A DNA stretch of 39,996 nucleotides from Alicyclobacillus tolerans (GCF_900142255.1 NZ_FRAF01000026.1:1-39996); one strand, 5' to 3'; positions 1-8,320 are shown, counted from the first letter of the stretch. The notes: generated by a model not told the origin, from the sequence alone. Made by a program: numbers and translations.

Positions 1-322
1 TCAACGTTTCCTTTCAGAAACGCTTACCAGCATCGCTGGCGTGCCGGACAGACCTCCCCGGGTAAGAACGTTGTCTTTCCCTCCATCTACCCGCTCCATT
101 TACTCTCGACAGCCTTCGGTAGCAAGGGCTTTGTCTTGTTTTGCAGACTCACCCAACTGTCGCTAGCCTCGATTGGAGTTCGTGAACCTCGGGTCGGAGG
201 TTTGCCGCCGCCTTCCTTCAGATTCCACCTCACGGTGGACACCCTTGGCTTAAGCTAATGGCTACTGCTACCTTCACCATTCCGGACTCTCACCGTAGAG
301 ACAACGCCCATGCCGGGCGCAC
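1..322 (-). ncRNA. Group II intron (class C type), 5' portion, cut by the window edge
   Basis: Read on the minus strand, the segment starts at 322 with GTGCGCCCGGCATGGGCG. This fits the GUGYG 5' end of group II introns and resembles the start of bacterial class C introns. GC-rich paired segments typical of domain I follow (GGTGAGAGTCCGGAATGG, ACCGTGAGGTGGAATCTGAA), and near position 1 there is a short hairpin (GCGTTTC/GAAACGT). No maturase/reverse-transcriptase frame lies in these 322 bases; it would be further downstream, outside the window. The 5' end abuts the U6 tract of an intrinsic terminator, the classic insertion site of class C introns. The family is recognised from sequence style; the fold was not computed. 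Confidence 0.75.
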
Positions 323-356
323 AAAAAATATGCACTGAGTTTTTACCTCAACGCAT
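323..356 (-). terminator. Intrinsic terminator of the KimA-like gene, occupied by the intron
   Basis: On the minus strand a 10-bp stem (ATGCGTTGAG with CTCAGTGCAT, two G-U pairs) closes a 7-nt loop GTAAAAA and is followed by A then TTTTTT. It lies just downstream of the stop of the permease gene at 389. The group II intron starts at the very next base after the T-run. Confidence 0.8.
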
Positions 357-388
357 ATCCAAAATACGAATGTACAGCGTATTATTTT

Positions 389-2323
389 TTATGTTTTTTC
401 AGATTCAATTTCACTCTCATTCAGATGATAAGGAACTGTGGTAATGATGACATCTTTGTTCCACAAAAACCATGTACGTAACAACAATGAAGACTGGTTA
501 TGAAGAATTTGCGCCCAGTGACGTTTGGGCAAAAACTGTGAGAGGATGATGTGAATGTGATCGGGTCTTCCACCTTCTCGACTTTCAACAAATTTTATAA
601 ACCGCTGTACGGGTTGAATCAGAGAACGATACTCACTTTTTAAGGTCACCAGTCGACAAGGATTTCCCCATTCTTCCCATCGTTTTTCTATTCTTGCAAT
701 CGATTCATCATCAAAACCTACATAGACCGCAATAACATCTGAATTAAGCGATAGAGCAAAAGACAGCGAATTGAGTGTTACACGATGTAATCCGGAAAGC
801 AGCAGAATCGTTACCACATGGTGGCGAATTGGGCGCTCTTCTTTTAGATTTATGCGCAACTCGTCTGCCAACAAAGTATAGTGTTTACGGATTTTAGTGG
901 CCATGAACATCAACAACGGAAGAACTACCAAAACAATCCAAGCGCCACCAGTGAATTTTGTAACTGCAAAAACGATGGCTACGACCGCCGAAAGCACGGC
1001 GCCAAAACTATTGATAAAACTTTTCAGTCTCCACATCTTGCCTCGCACTCTTAGCCAACGTTTTACCAGACCAATCTGCGCCACCGTAAAAGCAACAAAA
1101 ACTCCAATCGCATAAAGAGGAATCAGCGAATTGGTTTGAGCACGGAAACCTTCAATTAATAACGCTGAAAGCGCAGCTAATACCAACATCCCGTTGGAGT
1201 ACCCTAAACGATCACCACGAACAAGCAAAGAACGAGGCAGAAAACCATCTCCTGCCATTAAAGCTGTCAATTGCGGAAACCCTGTAAATGTGGAATTGGC
1301 CGCCAAAATTAGAACCAAAAATGTTGCCCAGATAATAATTTGATACAAGATACTGTGTCCAAAATATGAACCAAGCAATTGAGACAACATTGTATTATTA
1401 GGATTTACAGAAATTCCCTGGAAATAAAGAAGGCACGAAAACCCGATTAAAGTAATACCCGTAATCGTGCCCAACGCTATATAAGCTTTAATAGCTCCCC
1501 GTGTACGAGGCTCACGGAAAATTGGAACTGAATTAGAAATGGTTTCAATACCCGTCAATGATGAACACGCAGATGAAAAAGCTTTAAGCAGCAAGAGCAA
1601 AGTTAATCCCTTTGGAAAGACTCCGAATGGTGGTGTATATTTAGAAACCAGACCGTGAGGGCCTCCTTCTATAAAACCGTAGCCGATTAAAAACACCATA
1701 CAGAGCATGAAGAAAAGTGTTGGCCAAGCAAACACAGAGGCTGACTCACTAACCCCGCGCAAATTGACCAGTAAAATAATAATAATACATGCAATGGATA
1801 AACCAACAACATGCGGGGCTAATATTGGATAAGCGGAAGCAATCTGTTGGATACCAGACGAAATAGATACCGCAACAGTGAGTATGTAGTCAATCATCAA
1901 TGAACTAGAAGCGAGTAGACGTACCCAAGGAGCACGAAAATTGTCTTTAGCTATCGCATACGCCCCTCCACCATTGGGATATGCGCTAACGCCCATAATA
2001 TAAGAAATAATCAGTGCGGTCAGAAGTATAACAGTTGCTAAGGTAATCGGTACAATCAACCATTTTACGTCAACACCTAATTGCGCAATCTCTGTGATGC
2101 CTGCCTCTGGGCCATATGCTACAGAAGAATATAAATCTGCTGCTAAAACAGGTAGGGCGATAAACCAAAAAAGCTTGGTATGATTGTTATTCAGTTCTCT
2201 TGAGCGCATAGGTCGTCCTACAAGAAACCGCTTAACAGAGTTAAAATTAGCCACGGCAAACCAGAGCGCAAGAAGAGACAACACAATAAGTAAAGGATCT
2301 AAAAAAGGAAGAGTTTTATGCAA
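389..2323 (-). CDS. kimA: KimA-like (YdaO-type) APC-superfamily K+ importer
   Basis: Predicted to import potassium with protons across the cytoplasmic membrane; 644 aa. The N-terminal two thirds hold about 12 hydrophobic segments with family hallmarks recalled from B. subtilis KimA: SSVAYGPE near residue 67, YPNGGGAYAIAKDN near 117, LLLKAFSSACSSLTGIETIS and RGDRLGYSNG. The C-terminal ~170 residues are soluble (HYTLLADELRI, RWEEWGNPCRLVTLKSEYRS, ILHNQSSLLLRTWFLW) and match the cytoplasmic nucleotide-binding tail. The start is TTG at 2323 with GGAGG nine bases upstream. In B. subtilis kimA is controlled by a c-di-AMP riboswitch; the 108 bases upstream here are too short for a full one and I see none. 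The homology is strong; substrate specificity is inferred. Confidence 0.85.
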   Translation of the reverse strand: MHKTLPFLDPLLIVLSLLALWFAVANFNSVKRFLVGRPMRSRELNNNHTKLFWFIALPVLAADLYSSVAYGPEAGITEIAQLGVDVKWLIVPITLATVILLTALIISYIMGVSAYPNGGGAYAIAKDNFRAPWVRLLASSSLMIDYILTVAVSISSGIQQIASAYPILAPHVVGLSIACIIIILLVNLRGVSESASVFAWPTLFFMLCMVFLIGYGFIEGGPHGLVSKYTPPFGVFPKGLTLLLLLKAFSSACSSLTGIETISNSVPIFREPRTRGAIKAYIALGTITGITLIGFSCLLYFQGISVNPNNTMLSQLLGSYFGHSILYQIIIWATFLVLILAANSTFTGFPQLTALMAGDGFLPRSLLVRGDRLGYSNGMLVLAALSALLIEGFRAQTNSLIPLYAIGVFVAFTVAQIGLVKRWLRVRGKMWRLKSFINSFGAVLSAVVAIVFAVTKFTGGAWIVLVVLPLLMFMATKIRKHYTLLADELRINLKEERPIRHHVVTILLLSGLHRVTLNSLSFALSLNSDVIAVYVGFDDESIARIEKRWEEWGNPCRLVTLKSEYRSLIQPVQRFIKFVESREGGRPDHIHIILSQFLPKRHWAQILHNQSSLLLRTWFLWNKDVIITTVPYHLNESEIESEKT

Positions 2324-2431
2324 TGCCAGTTGCCTCCTTCATGCATGCTCAAACAACGAACGTTGCAACACAGATAATAACATTAAATAGCGCCTCAGTT
2401 AGAAAAAATTTAGTTTTTTCTCCTTCCTGTA

Positions 2432-3025
2432 TTATTTTCTTTTTCGGAAATGCAAAAAATACGCACCTAGCAAGAGAATAATCATGAGCAGCAACAGATA
2501 CGGGAGTCCGCGATGCATAAGAAACACATGATAATGATTCCACGCTACTCCAATATAGCGACCCGAAAGTAAAAAAAACGCAACCCAGATGAGTGCACTC
2601 AAAGCGTTGACAAGTGAAAATTTCCAAATGGGCATAGCGTCTATTCCAGCTAAATACGGTACCAATACTCTGACTCCGGCAATAAACTTGCCTATCAAAA
2701 CAATCCATATTCGCCACTTGGCAAATTGATTTTCAGCTTTATTCAAACGTTTTTCGTTGATTCCAACATATTTTCCATACCGAACAAGCAAAGGTCGCCC
2801 CAGCGTTCTCCCTAATGAATAAGCTACCGTAGAACCTACCACATTGCCCAAAAAAGCTGCCAACAATAATGGAAAGAAAGAAAACTGACCATGTATCCAT
2901 TCTACACCAGAGACTACAAGCGTCGTTTCAGCCGGAAACGGAATACCCACCATTTCTAAAAATAGAATTAAAAAAACACCCATATATCCAAAATGGACAA
3001 TCCATTCATGAACCGAAAGAGACAA
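2432..3025 (-). CDS. DedA-family membrane protein
   Basis: A 197-aa integral membrane protein of the DedA/VTT superfamily, whose members flip or move lipids such as undecaprenyl phosphate or phosphatidylethanolamine. Family marks are visible: a first helix ending in FLEMVGIPFPAETTLVVSG (PFPxE type, residues ~22-40), GNVVGSTVAYSLGRTLGRPLL in the middle, and GKFIAGVRVLVPYLAGI (the conserved basic loop) near 115-130. Several hydrophobic segments and a basic tail (HFRKRK) follow. The start is TTG at 3025, preceded by GGAGAGGGG. It is co-directional with the KimA-like gene 108 bases downstream. Which lipid it handles cannot be told from the sequence. Confidence 0.85.
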   Translation of the reverse strand: MSLSVHEWIVHFGYMGVFLILFLEMVGIPFPAETTLVVSGVEWIHGQFSFFPLLLAAFLGNVVGSTVAYSLGRTLGRPLLVRYGKYVGINEKRLNKAENQFAKWRIWIVLIGKFIAGVRVLVPYLAGIDAMPIWKFSLVNALSALIWVAFFLLSGRYIGVAWNHYHVFLMHRGLPYLLLLMIILLLGAYFLHFRKRK

Positions 3026-3149
3026 TCAAAAATTCCCCTCTCCATGAAATCAGCATACCTCATATATGTTTTATCCTAGCATTGATTGGTCTAAAATCCC
3101 ATTAACTTCAGTATATCATTCCATACCTTAATAAAACGTGATCGTTGAA

Positions 3150-3193
3150 ATAAGAATAAGCCTGCAACACTCCAGAGCACGGAGTATGCAGGC
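3150..3193 (-). terminator. Intrinsic terminator after the sodium:solute symporter gene
   Basis: GCCTGCA..ACTCC and GGAGT..TGCAGGC (3160-3193) form a strong, nearly perfect stem. On the minus strand it is followed by a T-rich stretch TTATTCTTATTT. It lies 39 bases past the symporter stop codon and ends the DUF3311-symporter unit. Confidence 0.7.
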
Positions 3194-3231
3194 TGCATCA
3201 CAAGTAAACGTATGGTCTTGTATAGTTACAA

Positions 3232-4752
3232 TCAATTTTGAAGAGTGGTTAATTCAAGCTCGTAATCTGTAGGATCGGTCATATCTGTTCCGGATTTTAC
3301 TCCTACCGCTTTCAATATGAGCGTCAAAACAACTGAAAGAATCAAATTGACTATACCTGCAGTTAACCCAGCGTAAGACGCTATAGCCAAATGACCTAAG
3401 TGTACAGTGTAAATTGAAGATTTAAACTGATTTTCAACGGCCATGCCAGTACCATAAATCATACCTACGGCCCAACCAATAAACAACGCATATCGGTTAA
3501 ACCATCGTGTGTATAGCCCAAGTACAATGGCTGGAACAGTTTGAAGAATCCAAATACCACCAAGCAATTGCAAATTAATCGCGTACTGTGTTGGAATGCC
3601 TATAACGAAATAAAGCGCTCCCAATTTGACAAGCAAAGAGAATATTTTAGCTACCCTCGCCTCATGTTCTGGTGTCGCTTGACGAACAAAGAATTCTTTG
3701 TAGATATTTCTTGTAAAGAGATTGGAAGCTGCAATAGACATGATGGCTGCGGGTACAAGAGCACCAATGGCAATTGCAGCAAAACCTACTCCAGCAAACC
3801 AAGAAGGAAATTCTTTCAAAAATAAAAGAGGCACCGCATTACTTGTAACTTTTGTATGGATTCCTGCTGCCAAAGCCATATATCCTAGCAAGGCAAGAAC
3901 ACCTAACATAAATGAATAAATAGGAAGAAATGCCATATTTCGTTTAACCGCTACACGACTGCTGGCTGACAATGTCCCTGTTACAGCATGCGGATAAAGA
4001 AAGAGGGCTACTGCAGAGCCAAACGCCAAGGTCGCATAAGGCAAGAATAATTTAGGACTGATGACTACTGCGCCTTTCGGTTTATGTGTAGCAAGCGCAG
4101 CGGCTGCAGCATGAAAAATATGCGAAAAACCGCCCAATTTCATGGGAATGACGATGGCTGCAACAAGAATGACCACGTAAATCAAAATATCTTTTACAAA
4201 GGCAATCATGGCCGGAGCTCGAAGACCGCTTGTGTACGTATAGAGAGCTAGAATGATAAATGCAATAATAAGCGGCCAATCTCCTGCTAGACCCATCGCC
4301 GCTAATACCGCTTTCATACCGACCAACTGCAGGGCAATATACGGCAACGTCGCAAGAATGCCTGTGACGGCAATCGCCAAAGCAAGTAGACGAGACTGAT
4401 ATCTTCCTTGCACGAAATCAGAGGCTGTGACGTATCCATGTTTCTTAGCTACTGACCAAAGACGCGGCATAAATAGAAAAGCTAAGGGATATACAACTAT
4501 TGTATAAGGAACCGCATAAAAACCTAGTGCTCCTGAGCCATACATAAGAGCTGGTACGGCAATGAAAGTATAGGCTGTATATAAATCACCACCAAGCAAA
4601 AACCAGGTTACAAACGTCCCAAATCGTCTACCGCCCAAACCCCATTCATCTAAATGAGATAGATTTCCTTTTCTCCACCGGGAAGCAACAAAACCTAATA
4701 CGGTGATAAAGATAAACAACAGAACAAATACAATTACAGCTGCTGCATGCAA
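3232..4752 (-). CDS. Sodium:solute symporter family permease (YhjB-like)
   Basis: A 506-aa, 12-13-TM transporter of the SSS family that couples Na+ (or H+) entry to uptake of a small organic solute, possibly a monocarboxylate. Features include a short N-terminal helix, the conserved segment HLDEWGLGGRRFGTFVTWFLLGGDLYTAYTF (residues ~29-59), YTYTSGLRAPA in the middle, and MSIAASNLFTRNIYKEFF near the conserved SSS signature. I chose the TTG at 4752 because AGAGGTGG lies seven bases upstream and the protein then begins like B. subtilis YhjB. A longer in-frame TTG at 4776 has no good ribosome site. The upstream DUF3311 gene is the usual partner of this subfamily (yhjC-yhjB). The substrate is unknown. 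Confidence 0.85.
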   Translation of the reverse strand: MHAAAVIVFVLLFIFITVLGFVASRWRKGNLSHLDEWGLGGRRFGTFVTWFLLGGDLYTAYTFIAVPALMYGSGALGFYAVPYTIVVYPLAFLFMPRLWSVAKKHGYVTASDFVQGRYQSRLLALAIAVTGILATLPYIALQLVGMKAVLAAMGLAGDWPLIIAFIILALYTYTSGLRAPAMIAFVKDILIYVVILVAAIVIPMKLGGFSHIFHAAAAALATHKPKGAVVISPKLFLPYATLAFGSAVALFLYPHAVTGTLSASSRVAVKRNMAFLPIYSFMLGVLALLGYMALAAGIHTKVTSNAVPLLFLKEFPSWFAGVGFAAIAIGALVPAAIMSIAASNLFTRNIYKEFFVRQATPEHEARVAKIFSLLVKLGALYFVIGIPTQYAINLQLLGGIWILQTVPAIVLGLYTRWFNRYALFIGWAVGMIYGTGMAVENQFKSSIYTVHLGHLAIASYAGLTAGIVNLILSVVLTLILKAVGVKSGTDMTDPTDYELELTTLQN

Positions 4753-4823
4753 GTATTTTCCACCTCTCCCCCACAAACCTACAATGATAGCGCCTTCATG
4801 ATTTCATTTAAAATGGCATTCGA

Positions 4824-5033
4824 TTAGTCCTTCGTAAGAAAATAAACCACACCCGTAATCAGAGCAGAAATGATGACCCACAGAAACTGATAGGCATAGA
4901 AGAACGGAACCCCAAACCAAACAGGATGATATGATGCATAAAAAGGCGGATACAGAGTACCAATGAAGGGTATTAACAGTAGCCAAAGCCATACACGACC
5001 ACGTTTACGTTTGGGTTCTTGCTGCGCATTCAT
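4824..5033 (-). CDS. DUF3311 small membrane protein, symporter partner (YhjC-like)
   Basis: A 69-aa protein with a basic N-terminus (EPKRKRGR) and two hydrophobic helices (WLWLLLIPFIGTLYPPFY; QFLWVIISALITGVVYFL). This is the DUF3311 pattern, in which the first helix ends at the YPPF motif and the second runs into the C-terminus. ATG at 5033 is preceded by GGAGG. Genes of this family almost always sit immediately 5' of a sodium:solute symporter, as here (71 bases apart), and are thought to be a small accessory subunit. No direct function is known. Confidence 0.85.
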   Translation of the reverse strand: MNAQQEPKRKRGRVWLWLLLIPFIGTLYPPFYASYHPVWFGVPFFYAYQFLWVIISALITGVVYFLTKD

Positions 5034-5097
5034 ACATTGTCCTCCTTTCTGTTTTATAAGGTAAGTTGCTCAAAAAATATGAGCTAAAATTAAGAGA

Positions 5098-5127
5098 ATT
5101 ATCGCACAACAAAAAAGGTATCGTCAA
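5098..5127 (-). promoter_or_regulatory. Probable sigma-A promoter of the DUF3311-symporter unit
   Basis: On the minus strand TTGACG and GATAAT are separated by 18 bases, 65 bases upstream of the DUF3311 start. A small hairpin GCTCA/TGAGC lies in the leader. This was read by eye; no expression data. Confidence 0.6.
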
Positions 5128-5180
5128 TTCAATCCTATCCATCACAAACATCCTATATTATCCAAAATAATATCTTTTCA

Positions 5181-5942
5181 TTATTTCTGATCTCCTTTTT
5201 CTTTATCTGTATATAACTGAGATAAGGTTACGACTTTGTAGTTTTCATTATGTAGTCCATAGAGTACGATACGTAAGGCACGAATGGTTGAAGTGCGATT
5301 ACCTCCTTGATCATGAAAAAGCAATATATCGCCTGGACGAATCTGTTCGAGTATTCTTTGAGCCATTTTTTCAGGAGAAGGATTTTGCCAGTCAGAAGAA
5401 TCAATGCTCCATAGCACTGTACGATAACCCATTTGTTGGGCTATGGAACACACTTTCGCATTTGAGCGACCTCTGGTCGGTCGAAACCACTTTAATTTTC
5501 CTGTCTGAGGTATTACCTGATGCATGGCTTTTTCCGTCAACGACAATTCCTGGCTTATTTGATTCTCAGTTCTTCCTGTCAAAAGAATATGATGATAAGT
5601 ATGATTACCAAACTCATTTCCAGCTTGCCATTCCGAAACCACCAGCTTTTGATAAGGAATGATTCTTTCTCCAATTACAAAAAATGTGGCATGTGCCTGA
5701 TATTGTTTCAGAAGTTTTAATATCTGCGGAGTATAGGTCAAACTAGGTCCGTCATCAAAAGTAATCGCCACTTCTTTCGATGTCATGTTAACTTTACGGA
5801 GAATAGAACATTTAGCAAATACCGTTGGAATCGGGGGTATGCATACAAAGAAGAATATGCCTACGAGTATAGAACACACACTTTTTTTCAAATATTTTTT
5901 TAATGATTTTAAACATTTTGGGAAATTTCCAAGCAGCACCAT
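5181..5942 (-). CDS. Polysaccharide deacetylase (NodB domain), membrane-anchored
   Basis: Removes N-acetyl groups from cell-wall or capsule sugars outside the membrane (carbohydrate esterase family 4). The N-terminus is basic, followed by one hydrophobic signal/anchor helix (residues ~21-38). The NodB domain then shows the metal-dependent motifs in order: AITFDDGPS (catalytic and metal Asp), GNHTYHHILL (metal His pair), WFRPTRGRSN (variant of the RPPYG motif), SSDWQNP, and GDILLFHDQGG (catalytic His). I chose ATG at 5942, which has GGAGG five bases upstream; the longer GTG start at 5954 overlaps that ribosome site. The RPTRG variant and the sporulation-rich surroundings hint at a peptidoglycan or cortex substrate, which is inference. 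Confidence 0.85.
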   Translation of the reverse strand: MVLLGNFPKCLKSLKKYLKKSVCSILVGIFFFVCIPPIPTVFAKCSILRKVNMTSKEVAITFDDGPSLTYTPQILKLLKQYQAHATFFVIGERIIPYQKLVVSEWQAGNEFGNHTYHHILLTGRTENQISQELSLTEKAMHQVIPQTGKLKWFRPTRGRSNAKVCSIAQQMGYRTVLWSIDSSDWQNPSPEKMAQRILEQIRPGDILLFHDQGGNRTSTIRALRIVLYGLHNENYKVVTLSQLYTDKEKGDQK

Positions 5943-6027
5943 GAATGCCTCCACACATCAATTTATGGTTATTGTGAGTTATCGAAAGCAATGCCATACG
6001 AAGAAATTTTTGAACGACCCATCCATG

Positions 6028-6066
6028 AAAAAAGAACTTGGACAGTGAATCACTGTCGAAGTTCTT
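6028..6066 (-). terminator. Intrinsic terminator after the YjcZ-like gene
   Basis: AAGAACTTxGACAGTG and CACTGTCxAAGTTCTT form a 15-bp arm pair around a 3-base loop. On the minus strand it continues into TTTTTT. It lies 72 bases past the stop of the small gene at 6139. Confidence 0.8.
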
Positions 6067-6138
6067 CAATCACGTTTTTAACTAAAAAGCATGCCTGCTT
6101 TGATCGAACTATTTCTCATGAGATTTTTGAATTTTTCA

Positions 6139-6249
6139 TTAGTATGCACCAGCCGCATATCCTGCTGCAGGTACAAGCAAGAAGAACAGTACAAAGATGA
6201 TTAAGAAGACAACTGCCCAACGAGTATATCCACCAAAACATCCGTACAT
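6139..6249 (-). CDS. YjcZ-like small hydrophobic (sporulation-type) peptide, 36 aa
   Basis: A 36-aa frame: MYGCFGGYTRW, then an 18-residue hydrophobic helix (AVVFLIIFVLFFLLVPAA), then GYAAGAY. A Gly/Tyr-rich head, one membrane helix and a Gly/Ala/Tyr tail are the pattern of YjcZ-family peptides made during sporulation. GGAGAGGGGG lies seven bases before the ATG, and a strong terminator follows, so the frame is probably a real single-gene unit. The family call rests on style and length only. The exact role of YjcZ peptides is unknown. Confidence 0.7.
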   Translation of the reverse strand: MYGCFGGYTRWAVVFLIIFVLFFLLVPAAGYAAGAY

Positions 6250-6361
6250 AAAACATCCCCCTCTCCATCAAACTACCCTATCCTACGATGGACAACCTTT
6301 ATATCGTCAGGGATAGCAGCCTTAAAGAAGAGGGAAAAGCTGTAGAATATTGGGGGTATTT

Positions 6362-6783
6362 TCAGAAGACTTTACGAATATTAAAAACATCTGACATCAG
6401 GTAAATCCCTTGAGGAAATGAATTTCCTAATACCCACCAAGAAAGGCCCCTCAACTGGTACTCATCAATTAGAGAAAATTTTGCAGAGATACTTAGCGCA
6501 TCATCAAACCAAACCTGGTGACTTTGTGAACCATTCGTATATTCAAAATTAGGAGAAGCGGAAACAGGATCAAACCGTATAGGTGATTTTTCATTGATAG
6601 CAAGATTTTGAGCACTATTGTTTGATAAGCTAGCCGCTCTGAGACCTTTGCGCCAAGGAATGGGCCAATCATATCCATAAAGTGTAACTCCCATTAATAT
6701 TTTTTCTGAAGCAATCACTGAAGTGGCGTAGTCTAAAACATTTTTCACTTGATGGATGGGGGCTACCGCCATCGGAGGTCCAC
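6362..6783 (-). pseudogene. C-terminal half of a split LysM-GH18 spore hydrolase (YaaH type)
   Basis: The frame from 6783 to the stop at 6362 encodes the last third of a YaaH/YdhD-type GH18 enzyme: GPPMAVAPIHQVKNVLDYA, then KILMGVTLYGYDWPIPW, HQVWFDDALSIS, and LRGLSWWVLGNSFPQ. These are the late barrel strands, including the conserved YGYDW and the Trp-rich last strand. It has no start of its own: a TAG lies two codons beyond the core (6788-6790) and no ribosome site precedes ATG 6772. The missing N-terminal half is at 20055-20954, same strand. Joining both at the 10-bp core restores 431 codons in frame. It has no frameshifts, so it is not an old ruin. It is more AT-rich than its other half (35-38% GC in three 60-base lines counted). 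Confidence 0.85.
6774..6783. repeat. Left junction core (att-like direct repeat)
   Basis: GGAGGTCCAC, identical to 20071-20080. It spans the codons of the GGPP motif of the GH18 protein at the exact point where both gene halves lose homology to the family. The bases flanking the two copies differ on both sides, so the identity is exactly 10 bp. Confidence 0.75.
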
Positions 6784-6849
6784 ATACCTACATACATACA
6801 CATCCATACATGTTAAATGGACTCAATATCCAAATATTGCATTACAATC

Positions 6850-6879
6850 TTGACCAATTAAAATTGAATGTGATAGAAT
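6850..6879 (+). promoter_or_regulatory. Probable sigma-A promoter of the first sensor kinase gene
   Basis: TTGACC and TAGAAT are 18 bases apart, with TGTGA just before the -10 box (extended -10 like). It lies about 220 bases upstream of the kinase start. The rest of 6784-7096 is AT-rich, with a CATA-repeat tract next to the core, and holds no other gene I can support. Confidence 0.55.
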
Positions 6880-7096
6880 GCGCATAGGTCAAAGGTAGTC
6901 AATGTGCCTGTGACTTTTTGAGTGATTTATTGTCTTTTTCTTCTTCCAATTTAAAATTTTTTATCAACTAAAGTAAGCAATATGGCGGGCGGGCAAATGA
7001 GCGAATGTGATAACTTACGCAAGTCGCGCATGGCATTGTTACCGTTTACCAGACGATTCGTGTACGATTACAAACCGAATCGAGGGCTGTCTACAT

Positions 7097-8182
7097 ATGG
7101 CAAACGAAAACATTGTCCATGAAGCAACAGAAAGAAAGAAAACTTCTAATTTGGACGAGCCATCTTTTACTTTTAGTCAAGAAGTTTTCTTGTCACTAGT
7201 TCAGCATTTGCCAATAGGAATTGTTTGCTTCGAATATGAGTCAGTTGCCCTGTATAATCCAGTTGCTGAACAACTCTTCAGTACACTTGGTTATACTCCT
7301 AAAAAACTATGGAATCTAGAGGAATTCTTAAAATCTGTTCTGGACATCCGAGAGCCTCTTCGCTATGCTCATCTGTACACGAAACGTTTACATTTGACGA
7401 ATGGTGAATTATTTATTTTAGAATTCACCATTGTTAGCACTCCAGAACCATCCGTCACTTTTTTAATTCTTAAAGATGTTACGGATTTATTTACGTATAG
7501 GGAGTCCATTGAAGAAATGGACAGACTGTTGGTAGTTGGTGAATTAGCCGCCGGTTTGGCACACGAAATTCGCAATCCATTAGCCAGTTTGCGCGGTTTT
7601 ACACAAATGATTCAGCGTTCCAAAGATCCGGACAGTAATCTATCCTATACACAAATCATGCTTAACGAGCTCGATCGTATTAATGGTCTGGTTGAGGAAT
7701 TATTACAATTAGCCAAACCAAGAAGCCAACCTTTTTTTCAACGCAATCTAATTGAAATTTTAAATTCAGTAGTGATACTTTTGAATCCGCAAGCTATTGT
7801 CAAAAGTTGCGCCATTCACCTTTCTGTAGAAAACTGGGATTGGCAGCAAAATGTGTTATGTCAGCCCAACAAACTTAAACAAGCCTTTATTAATTTAATT
7901 AAGAATGCTGTAGAAGCTTCAGAGCCAGGTCGGATTATTGATGTTATTGTAAAAAGAACCCATAAATTTGTGGATATATTCATCATTGACGATGGACCAG
8001 GAATTGACGATTCCATTCTCCATCATCTTGGAAAAAAATTTATCACTACCAAAGAAAGTGGTACTGGACTTGGTTTAATGCTCAGTCAAAGTATTATTTC
8101 AGACCATATGGGTCAACTTGAAATTTTAAAAAATGAAAAACGTGGTACTGAAGTAAGAATTCGTTTACCTGTTTGCCAATGA
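7097..8182 (+). CDS. PAS sensor histidine kinase, KinA/KinE class
   Basis: A cytoplasmic kinase without membrane helices; 361 aa from ATG 7097. A PAS-like sensor domain (residues ~20-130, with PIGIVCFEYESVALYNPVAE) is followed by a DHp domain whose H-box is GELAAGLAHEIRNPLASLRG, with phospho-acceptor His156. The ATPase domain shows the N-box (NLIKNAVEAS), G1 (DDGPGI), F-box (KKFITTKESG) and G2 (GTGLGLMLSQ). This H-box type is shared by kinases that feed the Spo0F-Spo0B-Spo0A phosphorelay. No response regulator is adjacent, so it is an orphan, as sporulation kinases usually are. A GTG at 7007 could extend the protein by 30 residues, but it lacks a ribosome site. The role in sporulation initiation is inference. 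Confidence 0.9.
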   Translation: MANENIVHEATERKKTSNLDEPSFTFSQEVFLSLVQHLPIGIVCFEYESVALYNPVAEQLFSTLGYTPKKLWNLEEFLKSVLDIREPLRYAHLYTKRLHLTNGELFILEFTIVSTPEPSVTFLILKDVTDLFTYRESIEEMDRLLVVGELAAGLAHEIRNPLASLRGFTQMIQRSKDPDSNLSYTQIMLNELDRINGLVEELLQLAKPRSQPFFQRNLIEILNSVVILLNPQAIVKSCAIHLSVENWDWQQNVLCQPNKLKQAFINLIKNAVEASEPGRIIDVIVKRTHKFVDIFIIDDGPGIDDSILHHLGKKFITTKESGTGLGLMLSQSIISDHMGQLEILKNEKRGTEVRIRLPVCQ

Positions 8183-8214
8183 ATCATTCAAAAGATTGAG
8201 TAGGGTGGCAATGT

Positions 8215-8245
8215 TCTAGACACTCATTTTAACGAGTGCGCTAGA
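8215..8245 (+). other. Hairpin-forming inverted repeat between kinase and DHp-like gene
   Basis: TCTAG-A-CACTC, loop ATTTTAAC, GAGTG-CG-CTAGA. It lies three bases before a second, stronger hairpin at 8248-8292 and 32 bases after the kinase stop. No known RNA family recognised. Confidence 0.5.
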
Positions 8246-8247
8246 CG

Positions 8248-8297
8248 TGAGCCTGAACAGTTTTGCAGAATTTCTGCATCTGTTCAGGCTCATTTTT
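8248..8297 (+). terminator. Intrinsic terminator after the first sensor kinase
   Basis: A 13-bp perfect outer stem TGAGCCTGAACAG/CTGTTCAGGCTCA encloses a second 6-bp stem TGCAGA/TCTGCA and is followed by TTTTT. It ends 23 bases before the start of the next gene (8321), so expression of that gene from the kinase promoter would need read-through. Confidence 0.8.
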
Positions 8298-8320
8298 CAT
8301 TTGGAGGGAATATTGACACA

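Noticed and set aside
2324-2431. c-di-AMP (ydaO-type) riboswitch before the KimA-like gene
   Set aside because: The 108-base gap is too short for the full aptamer and I recognise none of its conserved segments.
6784-6810. CATA-repeat tract next to the left core as a CRISPR or satellite array
   Set aside because: It is only about 25 bases of a simple 4-base repeat without spacers.
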